This document shows positions 18,153-27,032 of a DNA stretch of 64,000 bases, in pieces. The position numbers and the translations under genes are program-made. Under the pieces are notes generated by a model, which saw only the letters and a list, made by a program, of their open reading frames with translations, ran no database searches and was not told the origin of the DNA. The DNA is taken from assembly GCF_004764705.1 (NCBI RefSeq), contig NZ_SHLX01000005.1:248001-312000 (forward strand), in the 5' to 3' direction. Source of the DNA: Paenibacillus cymbidii. Lineage in GTDB: Bacteria; Bacillota; Bacilli; Paenibacillales; NBRC-103111. Within the stretch, counting starts at the first letter, position 1. The number at the start of each line of letters is the position of its first letter.

Positions 18153-21100
18153 TCAAGGTTCATAAACGTTGAACTCGTAGATGCTCCACCAATTCGCTTT
18201 CGTTCCGGTTAGCACGACCTTGATGTATGATGCGGTTTGAATCGGGAAAGTGACCGTCTGAATGTTGCCGCTGCCCGTTCCGCTGGCGACGGCAGTTCCC
18301 CAGTTCGTGCCGTCCGAGGACACGTATACCTCGTAGCTGGCAGGGAAGTCGCTGCCGCCTGTCGAATCCAGCGTCAGCTTGTTGAACGTTTTGGCCGAGC
18401 CCATATTCACTTGATAGTAGAGCCCTGGAATTTGCGAGCGGCTGGTCGTCCAACGAGTCGCCGCATTGCCGTCCAGAGCCAAGCTTGGCGAGTACGTGGT
18501 CGCCGAGGCGGCCGCCGTCCAGCCGGAACGGCTCAGGGCTGCACCGCTTGTCGGCGAAGCCGATGCCTGAGCCGAATTCGCGCTTTCAATACTGCCGGTG
18601 ACCGCGCTGACCACATAGTAGTACGTGAACCCGTTCGAAACGGTCGAATCCGTGTAGGTCGCGCCGGTAACGCCCGACGCTATGGTCGTATACGGTCCGC
18701 CGCTCACGCTGCCGCGCTTCACGTTGTAGCTCGTCGCCCCGGTCGAGGCGTTCCAGCCGAGCTGCACCGCTGCGCTCGTCGCGCTGGCCGATAGACCTGT
18801 CGGCGCCTCAGGGACACTGCCATATTCATCCGCCCCGATATCATAAGCGGAGCCGATCGGACGCGATTGTCCGTCCATATCGGTCGGAACATCGACGGGC
18901 AGCGCATAACCGGTGTCGATGGCCCCTTGAGCAGTTGACGGATTCAGATGGAAGTCGCCTGCCGCCGGGTTCACTAACCAACTCGAGCCGGCATTGGCGA
19001 TGTTATCGCTTTGAGTGGCGAGTCCCCCGTCGCGAAGCTTGACGGCCTTATCCATCAGGTTGTTGCGGATCTCCCCGCCGCTTCCCGCGAAGCGGGACTC
19101 GATTCCGCCTACGGCTACGCCAGGAGCGATGCCCAACATGGTGTTGTTGTACACCTTGAAGTCGGCAGCCTTATTCATATAGACGGCGGTGTCGTAGGTT
19201 CCAAAGACGACATTGTTGCGCATGATGCCGCCGCGATGCTCAAGCGAGGTGTCGCCGAACCGGAAATATTCCGGGGCCGTTCCGCCGCCGCCGAACGACA
19301 TCGCGACCGCACTGTTTTTAAAGATGTTGTTCTCGACAACCGTATCCATCGAGTTGCCTTTGGCAAAGAAAGCATAGCCGGGACTGTTGTCGGTTCGCTT
19401 CGCGTTCATGAACGTGTTGCCCCGAATGATCCAGCCCTTGGAAGCGATCAAGTCAATGCCTTCCACGCTGCCGCGCATTCCGCTCGTCGTATAGCCGATC
19501 ATGGAAGTTTCGATCAGGCCGTAGTCCGCGTACGGCTGTTCCAGATTGGTACTGCCGGTAGATTTGAAGCCGCCTTCGCCGTTATCCCACGTTTTCAAGT
19601 GATCCGCGTGGAAATAATCGGAACCGGAGTTGATTTGGATCGCATGATAATACGAATCGCGGATCGTCATGTTTTTGAACGTGACATAGTCGGAATCGTT
19701 CACTTTAAAGTTGATGTCCATTACGGTGCTGTTGATGCCCGGGCCAACGATGACCGTATCGTCGTAATTGGCCGTCGCCCCTTGGATCGTGATGTTGTTC
19801 TTGCCCGTGATCTCAATTGTGGCCGTTTGACTGTACGTGCCCGCAGCCAGCGTAATGATTCGTCCGTTTGCCGGCGCGTTATTGATTGCCGTCTGAAGAG
19901 CGCTCAGGGACGATACCGTGACGGTATCCGGGGTCGGAGCAACCGTCGTTGCGCTGACCACGTTGGACAGAGCGGAATAATTCCCCGCATCGTCGAACGT
20001 TTTGACGGCGAAATAATAGGTTGTGCCCGTCGTCAGCCGGTTGACCTGATACTTCATCGCAAGGCCCGAATTTTTCTGCGCGAGCTCGTCGACTTCTTGT
20101 GTGGCGGACGCCCAGTTCGCTTCGGTAATCGGCGACGTCGAATAACGGACGTCGTAGCCTGCCGCTTTCCCAAGGTTGCCGTCATTGCCCGGCGCGGTCC
20201 AGGTCAACTGCACACTGCGCATATTCGGCGCGACGGCCTGCAAGTCGGCGATCGCTCCGGGCGGAGTCGGGTCCGTAGCCGGTGTTGTCACCGTCAGCAC
20301 ATTGGACAAGGCGGACGCATTCATCGCTTCGTCAAACGACCGCATCGCGAAATAAAGCGCAGTGCCTGGCGGCAGACCGGTCACATTCATCGATTGTACG
20401 GTCCCGGCGACCAGAGGCGCGGGTTCGTTCGCCAGCTGTACCGCATCGTTCCAATTCGCCTCCGTAAGGGGGGCCGTATGATAGCGGATGTCATAGGATT
20501 GAGCCGTTCCCGTCGAACCGTCGTCTCCCGGAGCCGTCCACGACAAGGTCGTCGTTTTCCAAGTCGTATTGCTGGCGGACAGATTGGTTACAGCCGCAGG
20601 CGGGATGCTGTCGCCAGGGTCGGCGTAGACCTCGATCTCAACCGGAGTATTGACCAAATTTACCTGACCGTTCACCCGTACATGCCCGTTAGCCGAAAAC
20701 CGTACATAACGCGCGCTTATAGGGGGTGCGAGCGTGATGTTCTTCCCTGAACCGTCGCCGGGTTCCTGATACTCGGCATCCGTACCGACGCCAATTCCCG
20801 AGCTGTTGTCTGTGTCGTTGTTGAACACCGATGTAACGCCTGTCGCAAAAGTCGGATCATTCGAAAGTTGAACGATATGATCCCTCCCGGTTCGATAGGT
20901 GGTCGAATCCGCGCCCCAGTCGTTGCGGACGTTTATCCGGCTGATCGGGTAAGCCTGAGACAGGTCGACTTGAACCCATTTGGGTCCGTCGGCGACGCTG
21001 ATGAGCGCGTATTGGTCTCGTGCCTTCAAACCGTCCGTTATAACGGAAATCGGCAATCCATTGGTAATCGTTCCGTTCGTCGAGGCGGCTTTGCCGAGCG

Positions 21101-24100
21101 CGACGTTGACGGTGGATTCCATAACGACCTGGATGACGTTGGAAAGCGGCGATTCATGGTTCGCATTATCGCGGGTCTTCATGGCAAAATAGTACGTCGC
21201 GCCCTTCGTCAGGCCCAGCACAGTGAACTTCATCTTCGTTCCGGCGACGGTCGGCGTCGGCTCGCCGACGACCGGAGTAGCCGAGCTCCAGTTCGCTTCG
21301 CTGATTGGCGATGTGGAATAACGAACGTCGTATTCGCTGGCGGTGCGAATGTTTCCGTCATCGCCCGGTGCGGTCCAGCTTAATTCGACGCTGCTCATCG
21401 TCCTCTGACCCGGTGCGAGATCGTTGATCGCGGCGGGAGCAGCCGTATCCGTCGAGTTTACTTGCAGATACAGCCGGTTATAGGCGTTGTCCGAGCTGTT
21501 AATGTACAAGGATCCGCCTTGAGCTAGCGGGTCGTGCAATTTGAAGGTGGCGATTTTGTCGGCCATCTGGCTGTTCACGAAATCCGTCACGTCGAATTCG
21601 TACCAGCCCGGCAGGTTGACCGGGAGCGTCCCCAAGGTCACGGCGCCGGTTTCGCTTGGCAAATTGGTATTCCGGATCGTGCTCTGCGCCCAGGAATCGT
21701 CGGTCAAGCCATATAGGGTCACCGCCCATGGTTTATTCGGCTTAGGCGACACATAGAGCTTTAAAGTGGCCTGTTCGGCGGTCGTGCCGGCGAACCCGGT
21801 GAAGTTCGCTTTAATATAGCTGAAATAAGTGGAGTTTCCGTTGTTCTGGGTGATGAGCGAGCCGCTGGTGTGAGACCGGTCGCCCGAAAGCGCGACATAC
21901 GCGTCGTCGGTCGGGGTGAACTCCAAGCCCGAGGAAGCCAGCATCGTAATCTGGGCGACGTTAGACAGCGCCGACAGGTTGCCCTGATCGTCTGCGGTCT
22001 TCATCGCCGCATAAATGGTCGCGCCGGCTGTCGGACCGGATACGGTAAACGACTGCGAAGTACCGGCAACTTTCGGGAGCGGAACGCTTTCGATTTTCTG
22101 GGCGGTACTCCAGTTCGCTTCCGTGATCGGAGCATTCGCATAACGAATGTCGTACTGGTAGGCCGTTCCGACATTCCCGTCGTCGCCGGGAGCGTTCCAC
22201 GTCAGCACGAACGAGCGCGCCGTAGCGCTGCCGGCCGTCAAATTCGCCACCGTTGCCGGGGGAATCGTCTCGGCGGGCACAAATTCGTCGGCTCCCACGT
22301 CGTACGCGCTTCCGTACGGCCGGGCCTGCCCGTCGATATCGGCGGGAACGTCTGCCAGTGTCATGCCTGCGTCCCTCGCGTCCAGACCGTTATACGGATG
22401 CAGATGGAAGTCCCCCCCGGACGGATTCACGAGCCAGCTGGAATTGGCGCCCGTGATGTTGTTGCTCTGCGTCGCGGTGCCGCCTTCGCGAAGCTTGACG
22501 GCGCCGGTCATCAGGTTGTTGCGGATTTCTCCGGTAGTCTGCGCGTAGCGAGGCTCAATGGCGCCGACGCCCGAACCGGTGTTCATAATCGTATTGTTAG
22601 CTATCTTGAAGTCCTTCGCTTTATTGAGGTATATACCTGCGTCCAATGTGCCGTAGACGACATTGTTGCGGATAATGCCTCCGCGGTGTTCATATGTCGT
22701 ATCCTGGTTGCGGAAAATCGTGAGCGCCGAGCCGCCGCCGCCGAACGAGATGGCGATAAAGTTGTTCACCAGCACGTTGTCCTCGATAATCGTGTCGATC
22801 GAATTCGCCTTGGCGAACACCCCGTAGCCGCCGTTGCCGGACGCCGTCTTCGTATTTTCGATGCGGTTCCCGCGCACGATCCAGCCGCGGCCCGCAATGA
22901 TGTCGATGCCTTCCACGACACTTTGGACGCCGCTCACGGTATACCCGATTGCGGAGTTCTCGATCACCCCGAAATCGCTATAGCCTCGGCCTGAGGTCAG
23001 GCTAAAGGTCGTCTTGAAGCCGCCCTCCCCGTTATCCCACGTCTTCAGATTGTCGGCATGGAAATAGTTCGAGCCGTCGTTAACCTGAATCGCATGGAAG
23101 TTGGAGTCCTGGATGGTCATATTTTTGAAAGTGACGTAGTCCGAATCATACATCTTGAAGTTGATATCCAGAGAAGTGTTCGCGATGCCGGGTCCCTTCA
23201 CGACCGTATCGTTGTAATTGGAAGTTGCGCCCTGGATCGTGATGTTGTCTTTGCTGTTGATCTGAATGCCGGTCGTTTGGTTATACGTTCCCGCAGCAAG
23301 CGTAATGACCCGACCGCTCGAAGGGGCATTATCGATCGCTTGCTGAAGAGCGCTCAAGGATGAAACCGTGACTTCATCAGGCGTCGGGTTGGCGATCGCG
23401 GCGCTTGCCACATTGGACAGCGCCGATACGTTGCCTACATCGTCACTGGTTTTCACTGCGAAATAATAGGTCGATCCCGTAATCAGCTCCTTCACCTTGA
23501 ATTGCATCGCCGAACCGGGTGCCAGCTGCTGCAGTTCGTCGATCGCCTGCTGCGCGGACGCCCAATTCGCTTCCGTGATAGGCGAAGTGGAATAGCGGAC
23601 GTCATATTGGGCGGCTGTACCGACGTTGCCGTCGTTGCCTGGAGCCGTCCAGGTCAACTTCGCCGAATGCAGATTGGCCCTCGTCACCTGAAGGTTGGCA
23701 ATGGCCGCGGGAGCCGTCGTATCGGATGTCAACGTCGTGACGGACAACACGTTGGAGAGGGCAGATTCATTGACGATGTCCTTCGTTTTCATAGCGAAAT
23801 AGTACATCGTGTTCGGGGTCAGCCCTCCGATCGTGAACGATTGCGAGGACCCGGCCGCCAGCGGGGCAGGTTGGCCGGTCGCCCGTATGGCGCTCGCCCA
23901 GTTCGCCTCGGTTAACGGTGAGGTGGAGTAGCGAAAATCATAAGATGTCGCGGTGCCCGTATTGCCGTCGTCGCCAGGAGCCGTCCAGCTGAGCTCGACC
24001 GATTTCCAGCTCGTAAACGTGCTGGTCAAATCCGACACGGCCGCCGGAGCTACAGGATCCTGAGGATCGGCATAAACCTCGATCTCAACCGGTGTATCTA

Positions 24101-25499
24101 CCAAATTCAACTGGCCATTCGTCCGAATGTGGCCGTTCGCCCAATACCGGACGTAACGGGCGTTTACCGTATCATTCAGGAAAATGTCTTTGCCGCTTCC
24201 GTCCGCCAGCTCCATATACTCCGAATCGGTTCCGGCGCCAAGGCCCGAGCTGTTGTCGCCGTCGTTGTTGAACACGGTAGTAACGCCTGTCGAGAAGGTC
24301 GGATCGTTCGATGTCTGGACGATCAGATCGACTCCTTTGCGGTACGTCCCGCTTGCGCCCCAATCGTTGCGGATGTTGATCCGAGCGATGTCGTAAGCTT
24401 TGCCGAGGTCGACCTGGACCCACTTCGGACCGTCCGCCACGCTGTAAAGCACGTACTTGTCGCGGTCCTTAACGCCGTCTGTCGCCGCGCTAAGCGGCTG
24501 GTTGCTCGGGCTGGTCGCATTCGACGCAACCGTCTTTCCGAGCGCAATATTCGCAACCGGCTTCGTGGAAACCGATGCGACGGAGCTCAGATTCGACACC
24601 TCTCCGCTTGAGCCCACCGTCTTCATGGCAAAATAGACGGGAACCCCTGACGGCAATCCTTTCACCGTCATCGTCTGGACCGTAGTTGCGGCAGCCGGAG
24701 CCGGTTCGCCTACGATCCGTTTCACGACCAGTCCGTTATTCCAGTTGGCGGCAGTAATCGGCGAAGTCGAAAACCGGATGTCGTAGCCGGCAATCGCGCT
24801 CGGTTCGGGGCTGGTCCAGGACAGAACGGCGCTGTTCACGGTCGCGGTCCCGGCCGACAACCCGACGGAGCTTGGAAGCGAGGCATTCGTCGCAGGCGTG
24901 GCTGTGTAGACTTCCAGCTCGACAGGGGTGTTGACCGTTTGAGTCGATCCGTCCGACGACCGTATGTGCCCGTTGGCCCACGAACGCACATAGCGAACGC
25001 TTACCGGCGAGCTTAACGTAATGGACTTGCCGGTCCCGTCGGTCGGCTCCACATAAGCGGCGTCGGTGCCCGCTCCCTGGCCGGCCGAATTGTCGGCGTC
25101 GTTATTGAAGATCGTCGTGACGCCGGTTGCGAAAGTGGCATCATTGGATAGTTGAATGGTAATGTCCCGACCGGTTCTCGGCGCAGTATTGTTGTAATCG
25201 TTCAAAACATTCACGCGTGTGATCGGAAGAGATTCGCCTAAGTCGAGCTGAACCCACTTGGGCCCGGTGGAAGCGTCGATCAGCGCATAGGCGCTCGTCG
25301 TACGGTCTCCGTCCACCAGCTTTCCCAAGGAAACGGCATTCGTGACCATGCCATTCGTAGTGACCGCCGCGTTGCCCAGAGCAACATTCGTTTCCGTTGC
25401 GTCGGCATACGCCTTAGAGCCCGCGGAGAACAAAAACTGCGTAGATAGCAATGCGGTAATCAATACGTACGTACCTGACTTTTTTACAATCAAAAGCAT
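18153..25499 (-). CDS. giant secreted multidomain protein: F5/8C, FN3, beta-helix, DNRLRE domains
   Basis: About 2450 residues. Signal peptide: KK start, hydrophobic LITALLSTQFLFSA, cleavage near AYADA. Approximate order: F5/8-type discoidin 40-180, FN3, discoidin 318-460, FN3, FN3, right-handed beta-helix 708-1075, FN3, DNRLRE domain 1190-1350, FN3, discoidin 1465-1615, FN3, FN3, beta-helix 1860-2225, FN3, C-terminal discoidin 2324-end. The block discoidin-FN3-FN3-beta-helix occurs twice with a period near 1150 residues (DNA 22287-24560 and 18831-21119). No sortase, SLH or choline-binding anchor is seen, so it is probably released or held by the discoidin domains. Likely binds and perhaps cleaves polysaccharide; active residues not identified. 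Start ATG 25499 chosen over GTG 25511, which is too close to AAGGAA. Confidence 0.85.
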   Translation of the reverse strand: MLLIVKKSGTYVLITALLSTQFLFSAGSKAYADATETNVALGNAAVTTNGMVTNAVSLGKLVDGDRTTSAYALIDASTGPKWVQLDLGESLPITRVNVLNDYNNTAPRTGRDITIQLSNDATFATGVTTIFNNDADNSAGQGAGTDAAYVEPTDGTGKSITLSSPVSVRYVRSWANGHIRSSDGSTQTVNTPVELEVYTATPATNASLPSSVGLSAGTATVNSAVLSWTSPEPSAIAGYDIRFSTSPITAANWNNGLVVKRIVGEPAPAAATTVQTMTVKGLPSGVPVYFAMKTVGSSGEVSNLSSVASVSTKPVANIALGKTVASNATSPSNQPLSAATDGVKDRDKYVLYSVADGPKWVQVDLGKAYDIARINIRNDWGASGTYRKGVDLIVQTSNDPTFSTGVTTVFNNDGDNSSGLGAGTDSEYMELADGSGKDIFLNDTVNARYVRYWANGHIRTNGQLNLVDTPVEIEVYADPQDPVAPAAVSDLTSTFTSWKSVELSWTAPGDDGNTGTATSYDFRYSTSPLTEANWASAIRATGQPAPLAAGSSQSFTIGGLTPNTMYYFAMKTKDIVNESALSNVLSVTTLTSDTTAPAAIANLQVTRANLHSAKLTWTAPGNDGNVGTAAQYDVRYSTSPITEANWASAQQAIDELQQLAPGSAMQFKVKELITGSTYYFAVKTSDDVGNVSALSNVASAAIANPTPDEVTVSSLSALQQAIDNAPSSGRVITLAAGTYNQTTGIQINSKDNITIQGATSNYNDTVVKGPGIANTSLDINFKMYDSDYVTFKNMTIQDSNFHAIQVNDGSNYFHADNLKTWDNGEGGFKTTFSLTSGRGYSDFGVIENSAIGYTVSGVQSVVEGIDIIAGRGWIVRGNRIENTKTASGNGGYGVFAKANSIDTIIEDNVLVNNFIAISFGGGGSALTIFRNQDTTYEHRGGIIRNNVVYGTLDAGIYLNKAKDFKIANNTIMNTGSGVGAIEPRYAQTTGEIRNNLMTGAVKLREGGTATQSNNITGANSSWLVNPSGGDFHLHPYNGLDARDAGMTLADVPADIDGQARPYGSAYDVGADEFVPAETIPPATVANLTAGSATARSFVLTWNAPGDDGNVGTAYQYDIRYANAPITEANWSTAQKIESVPLPKVAGTSQSFTVSGPTAGATIYAAMKTADDQGNLSALSNVAQITMLASSGLEFTPTDDAYVALSGDRSHTSGSLITQNNGNSTYFSYIKANFTGFAGTTAEQATLKLYVSPKPNKPWAVTLYGLTDDSWAQSTIRNTNLPSETGAVTLGTLPVNLPGWYEFDVTDFVNSQMADKIATFKLHDPLAQGGSLYINSSDNAYNRLYLQVNSTDTAAPAAINDLAPGQRTMSSVELSWTAPGDDGNIRTASEYDVRYSTSPISEANWSSATPVVGEPTPTVAGTKMKFTVLGLTKGATYYFAMKTRDNANHESPLSNVIQVVMESTVNVALGKAASTNGTITNGLPISVITDGLKARDQYALISVADGPKWVQVDLSQAYPISRINVRNDWGADSTTYRTGRDHIVQLSNDPTFATGVTSVFNNDTDNSSGIGVGTDAEYQEPGDGSGKNITLAPPISARYVRFSANGHVRVNGQVNLVNTPVEIEVYADPGDSIPPAAVTNLSASNTTWKTTTLSWTAPGDDGSTGTAQSYDIRYHTAPLTEANWNDAVQLANEPAPLVAGTVQSMNVTGLPPGTALYFAMRSFDEAMNASALSNVLTVTTPATDPTPPGAIADLQAVAPNMRSVQLTWTAPGNDGNLGKAAGYDVRYSTSPITEANWASATQEVDELAQKNSGLAMKYQVNRLTTGTTYYFAVKTFDDAGNYSALSNVVSATTVAPTPDTVTVSSLSALQTAINNAPANGRIITLAAGTYSQTATIEITGKNNITIQGATANYDDTVIVGPGINSTVMDINFKVNDSDYVTFKNMTIRDSYYHAIQINSGSDYFHADHLKTWDNGEGGFKSTGSTNLEQPYADYGLIETSMIGYTTSGMRGSVEGIDLIASKGWIIRGNTFMNAKRTDNSPGYAFFAKGNSMDTVVENNIFKNSAVAMSFGGGGTAPEYFRFGDTSLEHRGGIMRNNVVFGTYDTAVYMNKAADFKVYNNTMLGIAPGVAVGGIESRFAGSGGEIRNNLMDKAVKLRDGGLATQSDNIANAGSSWLVNPAAGDFHLNPSTAQGAIDTGYALPVDVPTDMDGQSRPIGSAYDIGADEYGSVPEAPTGLSASATSAAVQLGWNASTGATSYNVKRGSVSGGPYTTIASGVTGATYTDSTVSNGFTYYYVVSAVTGSIESANSAQASASPTSGAALSRSGWTAAASATTYSPSLALDGNAATRWTTSRSQIPGLYYQVNMGSAKTFNKLTLDSTGGSDFPASYEVYVSSDGTNWGTAVASGTGSGNIQTVTFPIQTASYIKVVLTGTKANWWSIYEFNVYEP

Positions 25500-25618
25500 T
25501 TGGACCGGCACTTCCTTTCCAATTGTAGGGTACTTTCCGCTGCTACATCGCTTGATCCGATGACCCGAAACATGACGGATCGCTTAAGCAACACGTCCTC
25601 CTTTCACTTCAAATGTAT

Positions 25619-25665
25619 GAAAGCGCCTCCTGCTTCCCGGATGAGATGCAGGCTGCGCTTTCTGT
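25619..25665. other. long imperfect hairpin upstream of the giant gene
   Basis: Arms GAAAGCGC-ct-CCTGC and GCAGG-ct-GCGCTTTC with a 14-nt loop. On the minus strand it would lie in the 5' leader of the giant gene. It may be a leader stem or an old terminator; no known riboswitch was recognised. Confidence 0.35.
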
Positions 25666-25775
25666 TTTAAGCTTGACATAGGACAAGGACGTAATCCATT
25701 AGGATAAATTGTCTTATGCTCGGTCAATTTCAATCAATTGGGAATGGCTGGTCCGCCTCGTCCTGACAAGCATGG

Positions 25776-25990
25776 CTATTTGTCCTTAAAACATTGCAAC
25801 GCAACCGTCTTGCCACTTTCCCTACTTTCGTTGGCCGCTTCGATAAAGCGGATCATTTCGATTTGGCCGCCGCTGGCGGACGATGTATAGAAATGACGGA
25901 CAGAACGAGTCCGCACTCCCTTGCGAGATCGATCATGGCAGACGCTTCTGCAGACATGGCGATCGGCTTGTCGACGATCGGGTGCTACAT
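25776..25990 (-). pseudogene. relic of a Gfo/Idh/MocA oxidoreductase gene
   Basis: The minus strand encodes two pieces of the family in different frames. One reads PIVDKPIAMSAEASAMIDLA followed by RECGLVLSV, the NAD-domain EKP region. The other reads GQIEMIRFIEAANESRESGK followed by TVALQCF and a stop at 25776, which is the usual C-terminus. The whole middle of the gene is missing. It directly follows the M55 peptidase stop and suggests that an oxidoreductase gene once completed that operon. Confidence 0.6.
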
Positions 25991-26782
25991 AAATGTTCTG
26001 GTCAGCAAGCGAAGCAAGTCGTCATCCCGGATTACCCTCGTCCTGCCGCCCGTCCGGAACGTATCCGATTCGTTATAGACATGCGCCTCCGCCAAATTGG
26101 CGCTCGTGTAATCGATCTTCATCTCGTACGGCCCCGGAAGTGTGTAGGGCTTGCACGTTGTGCGGCCGCGCACCGCCTCCTTGACCGCCTCCCCGATCTC
26201 CGAGCAAACTCGCTTGGGTGCCTTGAGCACGCCGCTATGCCTGCCCAGCGCTTTCTTCGTCTCGTAGGTAAATGTCGTGCCCAATTGGCACCTCGCTTCC
26301 GCACACGCTTTATCGTCGCCGGAAACGAAAATGACCGGAACGTCTCTCAAGCCAAACAGAAGCGCTTCGAACCCGATTTCACCGATCGGATTGCCGTTGA
26401 GCTCGAGTCCATAAATATCGTAATAGCTCCAGGAATGATCGAGAATCGCCCCTTCCGTACCCGCCATTGCATGATAGCCGATCAACAATGCGCCGTCGAA
26501 CGACGAATCGATGCCGGGGAACCGATTCGGCAATTTGAGCGGGCCCAGCACATAAGAGGCGGCGGAATGAAGCCGATCGTACAAAAAATTCAGACCGAGC
26601 GCATGCGCGTCCTTGACTACAATTTCCGTCGCACCGGCCTCGACAAGTGCTTCCACGACCGCGTTCGTTTCCTCCGTCAGTAGCTGGCGCGCTTCCTGGT
26701 AGTAGATCTCCCCGCGCATAATTTGCTCCCTGTAAGCGATTCCTCCAATGCCTTCCATGTCCACGCTGACGTAAAATTTCAT
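25985..26782 (-). CDS. M55 family D-aminopeptidase (DppA-like)
   Basis: A 265-residue zinc peptidase of the DppA family, which removes N-terminal D-amino acids from peptides; a cytoplasmic decamer in characterised members. Zinc and catalytic motifs are seen: SVDMEGIGG at the N-terminus (Asp, Glu), VVKDAHALGLN (His), GYHAMAGTEGA (His) and NPIGEIGFEA (Glu). GAGGAGG precedes tandem ATGs at 26785/26782; the second has the better spacing. It is followed by an oxidoreductase relic and preceded by the shared promoter element at 26857-26879, linking it to the beta-mannosidase unit. Confidence 0.9.
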   Translation of the reverse strand: MKFYVSVDMEGIGGIAYREQIMRGEIYYQEARQLLTEETNAVVEALVEAGATEIVVKDAHALGLNFLYDRLHSAASYVLGPLKLPNRFPGIDSSFDGALLIGYHAMAGTEGAILDHSWSYYDIYGLELNGNPIGEIGFEALLFGLRDVPVIFVSGDDKACAEARCQLGTTFTYETKKALGRHSGVLKAPKRVCSEIGEAVKEAVRGRTTCKPYTLPGPYEMKIDYTSANLAEAHVYNESDTFRTGGRTRVIRDDDLLRLLTRTFM

Positions 26783-26856
26783 CATGCTCCTCCTCATGCA
26801 TCGGATAGCACCATGATAAAGTGAACGGACAGGTCGCGTAACAAGCGAATCTTGGC

Positions 26857-26879
26857 TTATACTGAGTGACTCTTATCCG
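26857..26879 (-). promoter_or_regulatory. putative activator site, copy 3 (M55 peptidase)
   Basis: On the minus strand CGGATAAGAGTcaCTCAG followed by TATAAG, 75 nt before the peptidase start. Nearly identical to the copy at 18045-18067. Confidence 0.55.
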
Positions 26880-26946
26880 ATCTGCGGGATGCCGCCGCCC
26901 GTCAATAAAAACGGGATTGGAACGAATGGCGAGTGTAGCTCCATGT

Positions 26947-26970
26947 AAAAAAGCTCCCGGAAAAGGAGCC
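26947..26970 (-). terminator. terminator of the acyltransferase gene
   Basis: On the minus strand GGCTCC, short loop, GGGAGC, then TTTTTT. It lies 60 nt beyond the acyltransferase stop. Confidence 0.75.
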
Positions 26971-27032
26971 CCATCTTTCCTTAGTATTAGTGCGGACTTG
27001 ATTCGGCCTATGTTCTCGTCGCCCGACTTTTG

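Noticed and set aside
18237..24611. Many long plus-strand frames opposite the giant surface protein and other minus-strand genes
   Set aside because: They lack ribosome sites and recognisable domains and lie antisense to clear coding regions; the high GC at third positions explains their openness.
18153..25499. Repeated DNA in the giant gene as a CRISPR-like or satellite array
   Set aside because: The repeats are protein-domain repeats of unequal length with diverged DNA, not short regular repeats with spacers.
25674..25697. TTGACA at 25674 as a plus-strand promoter
   Set aside because: No -10 box at 16-18 nt and no plus-strand gene downstream.
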